Assembly: GCA_022592435.1 (NCBI GenBank)
Contig: JABYQS010000019.1
Coordinates: forward strand, 186,001-250,000
Source: Cerioporus squamosus
Taxonomy: Eukaryota; Basidiomycota; Agaricomycetes; Polyporales; Polyporaceae
Reading direction: 5' to 3'
DNA: 64,000 nt
The notes under the pieces are model-generated. The model had not been told where the DNA came from, did no database searches, and saw nothing but the letters and a program-made list of their open reading frames with translations. Shown one piece after another: positions 56,390 to 64,000 of this stretch. How positions within the stretch are numbered: the first letter of the stretch is position 1; each line of letters begins with the position of its first letter. The translations under genes were made by a program, and so were the position numbers.

Positions 56390-59300
56390 CTACAGCTGCA
56401 GGAAGCCGAGCCTCTCCCAGAACTCCAACCACTTCAGTGCGTCCGCTTCGCCAAGCGACTGCATGTTCTGGAGACTCGACGACGCTTTGACGACCTTCTC
56501 AGTCCCGAACAGAACCTCCTTCTCGGAGAACGTCGCCTCAAAGAAGTCGATGAGTGCGTGCGCGGACTCATGCCCACGCGACTGAGACTCGGACCGTGCA
56601 GCGTCAGCACGAAGGCGCTCGAGCCAGTGGGAAGCTGGTATGAGGGGCACGTTGAGCTTGGCAGCGATGGGCTTGAAGATGTCGCTCCAAGTGACCGGCC
56701 GCGGGGAAGTGAGGTGGACGATGCGCTCATTACTCTGGAGCACCTCCAAGAGGGTAGACGCCGCAATGTCGACGGGAACCCACGAAACAGTCTGGAGCAG
56801 CACGTATCAGCGACGCAGACGAGCTTGTATGCGGGCCACTCACGTCGTCTAGCTCTGGCACGCATCCGAGGATTTGACCGCCTCGCACGATGGCGGGGAC
56901 CCACTCCTTGACGTTCCACCCTCCCACGCGAGTGTCGCCACTGAGCTGTCCGACACGGACGGCTGTGGTACGCAACCCGGTCGTCTTGGCCGCGCGCCCG
57001 AAGAGCTGCTCGGTCACCCACTTGCTCTCGCCATAGCCGAGGCCGACCGCTACCTCAGGACCGAAGTCTAGGGTCTCCGGAACAGCTCCTGCAGCCGAGT
57101 AGTCTGGTAGTACACTGTGTCAGCACGGAGAGCGGGGAATAGAGAATTAAACACGTACTGATGATCGCGCTGATGGAGCTGACAAAGAGCACCCTCGGTC
57201 CGCCGTCGACTGGGGAGTCCAGCGCGAAGTCCAGTAGCTTTCGAGCTCCGGCGATGAGTGGTTCGAATGACGGCAGAGATACGTTGAAGTCGACTCTCCA
57301 TGCTGCGTAAAGATGAGCCCTAGAACCGTACCCGAGGACCGTGTCCCGACGTACCATTGTGCAAAATAGCTGTCACAGATTCACGCATCTGCAGGACAAT
57401 GTGAGTTCTAGTGCGAAGTAAAGTTCCAGTGAAGCGACTGACCTCGACAAACGTCGCCTCATCCAGGTCGAAGTACGGCAGAGTCAGGTCTGCGGTATGG
57501 AACGAAACCTTGCTCGCAAGCAGGCTCTCGTCAAGGCCCCACGTCTTGAATGCCTCTGCCTGCCTCTCCTGCACCTTTGCAGCATGCCCTGGAGCTCCGC
57601 GGTTAAGAGCATACACGCGAACAACCTCGGGCTTCTGCAGCATCTGAGAGAGAAGATGCGAACCCAGACGTCCGGTAGTGCCCGTGATCAACACGGTCTC
57701 CCCTGACCGCGTGCTTCCAGCCTGGGAGGAAGTCCACTGCGGCCTCTTAAACTCGGCGCTGTACTTGTTGAGCGTGTTCTCCATCTGTGCGATGCGGACT
57801 GCACGTTCTGCGTCCTTGTCGACGCCTTTCCCGGAGATTATTCCCTGGAGGAAGTTCGCAAGAGCCGCAATAGTCGGGTTCGTGTAGACGAAGTTGGATG
57901 GGATGTCGTGGACGGAGATCTTCGTGGTCGTCCGCAGTGCATTTAGAATCGTGTTGCGGATGTAGGTCGCTTGCAAACTTTCATATCCTACATTAGCACT
58001 CATACCGACTCTCCAGGCTGTGCCCGATCTGCTCACCTGTCGCCTCCCTGTTGGAAGATATCGTCCTCGTCCCGGATCTGGGGCGCCTTCATGACGCTCC
58101 GTACGACTTCACGCACGTACTGGCGAGCGGTCTCGTCCGTCCAGGTCGCGGGAGTAGCAACGTTCACCTGTGAGGATTCTTCGACCTTTCTATACACTTC
58201 CTCGATCTCGTCTGCGTAGTCCTTCAAGCAGACGTGGCGACGAGGTGTTCCCTTGGCAGTGTACTGGAATGGCTTTGAGGGGTTCGTCACCGTGACCATC
58301 TGCGCCCCAGTGAGCCTTCGGGCTGCGAGAAATTGGCAGGCAAGTAGTTACCTCCTTGAAGATGCGCGAATGTGATGGAGCGAACTTGTTCGCGCGTTCG
58401 ACGGCTGGCCTGCAAAGTGGGTTAAGCATCATGGATCCGTAGTTCGACATGAATGCCAACGCGTACCATATCTTGTTCCTGAATGCCTCCAGTGTCTCCT
58501 CGTCAGTGGGATCAAACGGTTCCTTCGGTTGGACGATCACGCCGTTCTGGAAGCGTCCGCGCCCGAACATGAGCGCAGCCTGAACGTTCGGATCCTGTGA
58601 TATGATGGTTTCTGGCAAAAGGATGAGAGGGCATGCCTCCTGGAGTGGAGCTTGAGCTTACCCAAAGGGATCGGATTTGTCTAGGAAGTCCATATGTTAG
58701 CATCGGACCAGACGTTAGCATCGGATGAACCTATTATGCATACCTTCTCTCCCGTAGACAGGATGATCTGATCGTCAGCCCGTCCTAGGACCCTGAAGAG
58801 AGCCGGGTTCGTAGGATGCTCTTCCATCAAGTCGCTGGTCGAATACGCCGGCCGCCCGTTCAAGGTTGTGTTGAAGACGTTGGGACTTGCCAACGGAGAC
58901 TCCTTTTGCGTGACCAAGGCAGTCAGCTAGACGTTCCCAGCAGGAACTCGGCTGCACGTACCACGAACACGAGCTCGAACACTCCCGGCTGTCCCTCCTG
59001 GTAGACGCGTTCGATCCCGAGATGAGGTGAGAGCGTGACGTAGTCCCAATCGCGAGGATCCATCTTGTCAAAGTCGCGGAAATGTTTGGTGGAGGCACCG
59101 GTCTCAGTTCTGGAACGAACGTCGTCAGTAATGGGATACCTTCAAGGTGGTCAAGGCGAGAATGTACAGACAGGCCATATACGGTGATGATCCTCACGCC
59201 CTCGCTGACGAGCTGGTCTCCAACTTGCTTGTTCAGTGGCGCGCCTGCGTACATCTGGCCGCGGGGATTTCAGTCAGAATACAAAATCTCGAATATATCG

Positions 59301-60611
59301 ACCCGGAAGACATACGATGTTGCGGAACGACTTCAGTGCTGGGATGTTCGCGGGATCGCGAGCCCATGCCTGATCAATAGGGAATCAGAGATTCCCCACG
59401 AGCATAGAAAGAACCATACCTCGATGAAAGTAGGCACGCAGACCAGGAATTCGGACTTGGAAGCGATCGCTGCATTCAGCAGTGTATCGGGAGTAGGCAC
59501 GATCGGGGGTGACGAGGGCCGGAATACGTTGATGACCACCCCGGTTCCAACCTGAAATTATGGACATTAGTATGTGATCACACAGGACACTAAGCTAGGA
59601 ACGTACGGCACAAGTGATAGGGAAGGTGCCTACAACGTCTGTGGGGGCCTGATTAGTTTGAGCGATTGAAGGAATGCCTGTCGTGCTGACTCACGGAAGA
59701 GAGGAAGCGCGTGCAAGGAGACATGAGTGCCACAAATATCAACGTCTCCGAAGTCTGGAACAAAGCATGGTCAGATGTCGCCGATGGAATGAAAGGCAGA
59801 GCATACGTACACGGAGCGAAGGCCCAACGAGCGAAGTTACGATGTGTGATCGGGATGGGCTTTGGAAAGGAGGTGGACCCTGGATCCAATCAGCTTCAAC
59901 CTCCGTTCAGCAGATAGGTCGACGTACCGGAAGAATGTATGATGAGCGCTTGATTGTCCCCGCTCAAAGTGCCCATCTTGACACCAGCGGGGACCACGTC
60001 CTCGTTGAATAGCTGCCCAAAATCCGGCACCGGCAAAGGGTCGACATGATAGCCGTCTTTCTCGAGCTCTTCCTTCGCCTCCTGCGCGACACGCTGCATG
60101 CCGGCATCGCTGCTCACGAGGAACTCGTGGATGTCGGTCGAGCGAACGAGGTGCGCCACTGCAGCGGCTGAGTTCCGGGTTGACAGCGGGAACGGCGTGA
60201 GCCCGAGGTACATCATTCCCACAATGAGCGTCAGATACGTCGTAGAATCTGGTCACGTTCGACATAACGTTTAGCCTGCTGTCATAGGCGGGAGTAGCGG
60301 GGACGATCTCTCACCAGCGATTGCCAGGATGCCAACGACATGGCGATCGGAGGCTGGCTGGTGCGGGACAACTCTCGAGACGAATCCGGCAGCCTTGCGT
60401 ATGCCGCGGAACATGTCTGTATAGGTGAGCGTCCTGATCGAGCCGTCCCCCTCGTCGAAAGCAATAACCGGATGGTTAGGGCTCTTCTCAGCGTGGAAGC
60501 GTAGAGCTCCGGAATAGTGAGATCTCCGAAGAACGGCGGAGCCGTCCACGTCTTGCTCCCAACGCCTTGAGGCGCAGTGACGACAGGTTGAGCGGGATCT
60601 ACAGAAGACAT
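56390..60611 (-). CDS. Adenylation-thiolation-reductase enzyme (NRPS-like, carboxylic acid reductase type)
   Basis: Many short-intron exons encode about 1,050 residues. Adenylation domain: ALIIHSSGSTSFPKPIPITH (AMP-binding loop, completed across an intron), VYGLTETGAST, YSTSDLMEEH with the conserved Asp, and VLGRADDQIILSTGEK. Thiolation domain: FQQGGDSLQATYIRN, with the pantetheine Ser at an exon junction near 57980. Reductase domain: VLITGTTGRLGSHLLSQ (nucleotide loop), LFVSSISAI, and GYGESKWVTEQL (Tyr-x-x-x-Lys). No condensation domain. Such enzymes activate an amino or aryl acid, hold it as a thioester and reduce it with NADPH to an aldehyde or alcohol. A lysine-pathway alpha-aminoadipate reductase is less likely because the length is shorter than the usual Lys2 and the A-domain opening differs. 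A polyketide acid as substrate is possible given the NR-PKS about 12 kb away, but unproven. Confidence 0.88.
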
Positions 60612-61316
60612 CGTGCTGCGTGTTCTCAAGGGTAGATCCAGCAGAACAGAGGAAGGTAAGTACAAGTATGTCGGGATGCTGATAATGGCATACCTCGATC
60701 GACGTTGTGGTTCATATATACCAACAGGTTGCGCCCATGCGTTGTCCGGATGCACTGATACGCAGCGCGGAGCGGGTATGTTCCCCGTCTGTGAACGGCA
60801 GCAAGTGCGCGCCCCGTGTGAGTGCTGCTCGCCTCCATGCCGCCTCAGTTCGTCATCCATTCGCGCTTGCGGCCTGCTGCAGGCCAGGTCAATGGGGAGT
60901 GTCTTAGGCTACTTAAGCCGGTTGGACGGTCCGCACTGACCCTCCTCACCTCAGTCGGCATGGGATATACCAAGATGGACGACTCCGCCACGTACCTCCA
61001 ACGGCATTGTCAATCCATCCACTCCTGACGCTCCTTCAAGATGGAGGGCTACAGACACCGCCAATCAGGCGTAGTAACAAAAGCGGCGTTGAGACCTCGC
61101 TGCCGCCTCCTGGCGCCAGTCGGTAGACACACGAACGCATCCGTATCCTAGCACGAGCTTGAATTTCCCTGCAGTTTTGCGACTTTCAGTACACGATCCA
61201 CTCAGGATAAATGCTGGTTACATGTTGAGGGCTGTCCTTTGACCAAGCTTTCGCATTTCTAGAGATGTGCAGCGTGCTGTTGAGAAGCGGAGCAAGAGGA
61301 AGAGAACTGGCTTCGG
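60612..61316. other. Upstream region of the A-T-R gene
   Basis: About 700 bp with a minus-strand TATATA at 60714-60720, about 100 nt before the ATG at 60611. No exon is recognised. Confidence 0.4.
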
Positions 61317-61593
61317 TTGCACTGCAAACTTAGAAAGCATCCTTTCCGGGGTTAGTAAAGGCATCGGAAATGTATTACTGAAAGTAAGTGTTTTGCAATA
61401 TTTGAAACCTCGCACGTAACCCCTTACGATTGCCACAATAGGTCTTTCGGCCTTCCAAGCCTCCCTAAACGAGACTTTCCTTGCAGGCTTACCGTCTCGT
61501 AAACGTAAAAAATTCCGCCTGGCGGAATCAAGCAACGTTATCATGTTTCCACGATTTCAGTAGGGCAGAAAGGATGCGTCCGTTGCAGTGTTG
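61317..61593 (-). repeat. Inverted repeat pair, copy D
   Basis: Partner of 45138-45411 on the opposite strand. The frame from ATG 61544 (MITLLDSARRNFLRLRDGKP, then ARKVSFREAWKAERPIVAIV) stays open for 108 residues. The copies share upstream sequence (CAACACTGCAACGGACGCAT) and a downstream block (CCTTTACTAACCCC), so the repeat is larger than the frame. The coding frame could be a real small gene or part of a mobile element. Confidence 0.7.
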
Positions 61594-62181
61594 ACTTCAA
61601 GAAGTCCATAAGCGCGCACATTTTGAAATAATTGCCAGGATTGCCCAGGTTGTCAAGCTTGAGGACCACAAGAGGCCCTGTCCATCAGACCGCCGCACGC
61701 ACCACACGCGCGGTCAGTGCCTAGGGCAACCGCCAGTCCTTTCTTATGCACGGAGAGCATCTCGACGACTGCAGCCGCGAGTTGCATTCAGCGAGGCTTT
61801 CATGTCATTCAGGCACCATTCGGACTCTTCCAAGGCGGCAATTCACATGTAACGGCGGGTCATTCATACACCCAGTTCGTTGACTCTGAGAATGACCAGG
61901 CGAGTGATGTCACGACATGCGCTGTCCTGTCTGGCCGGATCCTGGTGCGTCTTCTATCTCTATCCGTGAATTCGCCACATCGGTACCGGTACTGCGAGCT
62001 GCGCTGCTACCAGCGACCCGAGCTCTATTCCGAGTATTCGTCTGCGCACTCTCTATCCATCGCCGGCACAAGTATGCTGATATGCGTTGTATCGCCCTGT
62101 ATCATTCCCTGAGTTAACATACATTGTTTGGTTCACAGTCCAATCTCCCAATCTCTTATGTAAAGAGAAGTGCTATTCTTT
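61594..62181. other. 3' spacer without recognised genes
   Basis: About 590 bp between copy D and the 3' end of the last gene. Nothing recognised. Confidence 0.4.
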
Positions 62182-64000
62182 TCATCGACATGCAGCCGCA
62201 GAACTGCCGCGTGCAACTCGACCGCGAGAGGACTGACCGGTCCGCGACCGCGACCGCCGCCCTTTCTGCACCATGCTTGGACCGGCACCCTGAGCAGCGG
62301 CAGCGACAGCGGGTTCGACTGCCGGAATCATTAGAACGTCAGGATCGACGCCGGGTACCGGTTGGTCTTGCGGACGCTTTCTCCTGTCCGTATCTGCAAA
62401 TACACGAACCCAAGTCAGCTCTCCGACATGTGAGCGCACGTGCGAGAGACGCACCGTGCCGCGGCGCAGCGGCAAAGTCGTACACGATCAGCGCGTTCAC
62501 GCCCTCCTCCGCGACGACGAGTCTCCCGATCGACTCGTCCCACGCAAACGCGGCGACGCGCTTGCCAAGGTTGCCCGGTCCCGTGCCCCCGTCTACATCT
62601 GCGTTCCCGCTGGGAGCGAACCACGACGAGCCGATGTGCGCGTCGGGCCGCGGGTGCTGTACGAAGTGCTCGACGACGCGCGGGCGCTCCTCCCAGCCAC
62701 GGTCGATGAACGGGCGCACCTCGGCGATGGACGGCGTTGCGCTGAAGTCATCCCATGCGGACAGGCAGACGAGCGGACGCGTCGCGGAGGGGATGATACG
62801 GAGGACGTCGTCTGGATCCGACACGCGCTGGAAGAGCTTCTTGCAAGACTGGAGGGTGTGGCGGTAAGCGACCTGCGTGGGCTCGAAGATGCCGATGCCG
62901 CCGAGAGGACCTGCGCCTGCGCTGGGATGTGCGGTTGGGGTGATGGGCGAGGGCGGAAAGTGGATGGTGAAGCGGCGTGCGTGGAAGAGTATGCGGATGA
63001 TGCCCTCGGGGTTGGACCGGTGTGCGTAGATGCAGATGGGCGGCGGAGGGTCTGGCGCAGAATTGGTGCCCAAGGGAGCCGAGGATTGCTGAGACTTGGC
63101 GGAGGGGCGTGGGTCGCTGAGCAAGTCTGCCGACCCTAGGTAAGGCGGGAATTCGGGTACGTATATGTGCGTGAGGTCGCCCAGGTTCCCGCTGTCGTCA
63201 CTGACTGCGCACAGGGGAGTGTGTTGCTGGTTCGTCTGTTGCTGCCCGCATTGCAGCGCGGGGTAGGTCTCAAATAGGTATGTGGGACGGCGGGACTGGA
63301 GCGGACGCGGTTTGTCGACCTCACGGACGACGAACACGGATCGCTCCTGCGGGAGTAGCTGGATCGCCTTGATCGTGTGTGACTGCCCATGCGCGATCAA
63401 TACACTGAAGGCATGGCTTCAAAGAGACCACTCACCCACTGTGCGAAATTCGGGGCGTCCATGCAGGTCAGGGTCGCGGTCGCCTTGTCCTCGCCGACGA
63501 GCTTCTTGAAGACAACGTCGTTCTTGTTCTTCACGACGACTAGGTATGGGGCGCCGAACATCTCCCCGAGCGTCGGGCAGGTGAGAGTCTTGCTCGTCAT
63601 GATCTTCGTGACATAGTTGAACGCCTTCGGCAGCTTCTCCATCTCGGCCCGGTACTGCGGCGTGTCGTACGGGTACGGGATGTCGACGTATCGCTGGAGG
63701 TTCTCGAGCGGGATGTAGCCGACGACGCATTCGTAGCGAAACTCGGCGTCGATCTTGTGGTATGTGCTGAGCTGGCCCGCCTGCTGGATCCGGCCGAGCT
63801 CGCTACAGGGAACACGGACGATCAGCAGTCATCTGCGTGCGAAGGAATAAGACGATCTCACGCAGCCATGCGGTCCTTTCTGCGATGGTAATCTCGTTGC
63901 AGATACGCGAGTACGATGCTCTTCTCGCCGTTCATCGTCATGTACTTGGCCTGGATGTCGTACGCCTTGGTCGCGGTGGCGATGGCCGCGACCATCTTCG
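62182..64000 (-). CDS. Uncharacterised protein, 5' end beyond the window
   Basis: Four exons visible with agreeing phases. From the right edge: YDIQAKYMTMNGEKSIVLAY and LQRDYHRRKDRMAA; then ELGRIQQAGQLSTYHKIDAE and VVGYIPLENLQRYVDIPYPY; TLGEMFGAPYLVVVKNKNDV; then a long exon with SHTIKAIQLLPQERSVFVVR and, toward its end, AFAWDESIGRLVVAEEGVNA; and a last exon ending in a basic tail (VQKGRRSRSRTGQSSRGRV). The AFAWDES...GRLVV pattern resembles beta-propeller-like ends of agaricomycete F-box or WD-type proteins, but this is weak. A Pro/Ser-rich linker is seen near 63050-63130. Stop at 62182-62184. I do not recognise the family. Confidence 0.7.

Noticed and set aside
62456..63139. 227-codon plus-strand frame
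   Set aside because: Antisense to the long exon of the right-edge gene, whose exons chain in phase.
1..64000. CRISPR arrays, bacterial operons or a prophage
   Set aside because: Every recognised gene is intron-rich and fungal; no regularly spaced short repeats were seen.

Overview
The window is nuclear DNA from a filamentous basidiomycete, most likely a wood- or litter-decay agaricomycete such as a polypore. The evidence is densely split genes with introns of about 45-65 nt, GC-rich coding sequence, no operons, short often divergent or convergent spacers, TATA-type promoters about 50 nt upstream of several ATGs, and a typical agaricomycete gene mix (secreted S28, S10 and S53 peptidases, P450s, a non-reducing PKS, an adenylation-thiolation-reductase enzyme). 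No rRNA, tRNA or CRISPR was seen.

Layout. 1-374: the 5' end of an insulysin-type M16 peptidase gene (minus strand), cut by the window edge. 1987-4177: C2H2 zinc-finger protein with an apparent frameshift. 4847-6627: secreted S28 serine peptidase. 7789-8739: low-complexity Ser/Gly/Asn/Asp protein with a small conserved C-terminal module. 9694-10713: four-helix MARVEL-like membrane protein. 11971-15524 and 17825-21391: two nearly identical tandem GH95 alpha-L-fucosidase genes, each with two inferred 6-nt micro-exons. 21674-23563: S10 carboxypeptidase. 25514-27930 and 29651-32047: tandem P450 paralogues. 32534-35029: MCM10. 35189-36440: acidic nuclear-type protein. 38671-44347: non-reducing PKS. 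46309-48450: S53 sedolisin. 49121-49470 and 50112-50635: two small paralogues carrying the same module as the 7789-8739 gene. 50941-54045: UBA2. 56390-60611: adenylation-thiolation-reductase enzyme. 62182-64000: unrecognised gene running off the right edge.

Two inverted repeat pairs (about 1.0 kb at 15.6-16.6 and 37.6-38.6 kb; about 275 bp at 45.1 and 61.3-61.6 kb) mark the accessory parts. The first pair lies next to a GH95 gene and next to the 3' end of the PKS gene; the second brackets the stretch from the sedolisin to the A-T-R gene. The P450 pair, PKS and A-T-R enzyme could be a loose biosynthetic neighbourhood interleaved with housekeeping genes (MCM10, UBA2), but nothing in the sequence proves a shared pathway.

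Most interesting points: a PKS gene model that begins directly at the ketosynthase with no SAT domain; one well-supported and one possible GC-AG intron in that gene; 6-nt micro-exons conserved in both GH95 copies, one of them completing the conserved Asp-Tyr-His before the substrate-pocket Asn residues; and a three-member family of small, intron-conserved, disordered proteins with a shared DWLDKGIE-type module. Gene models are hand-spliced from reading frame, splice signals and family resemblance; no alignment or RNA data were available.
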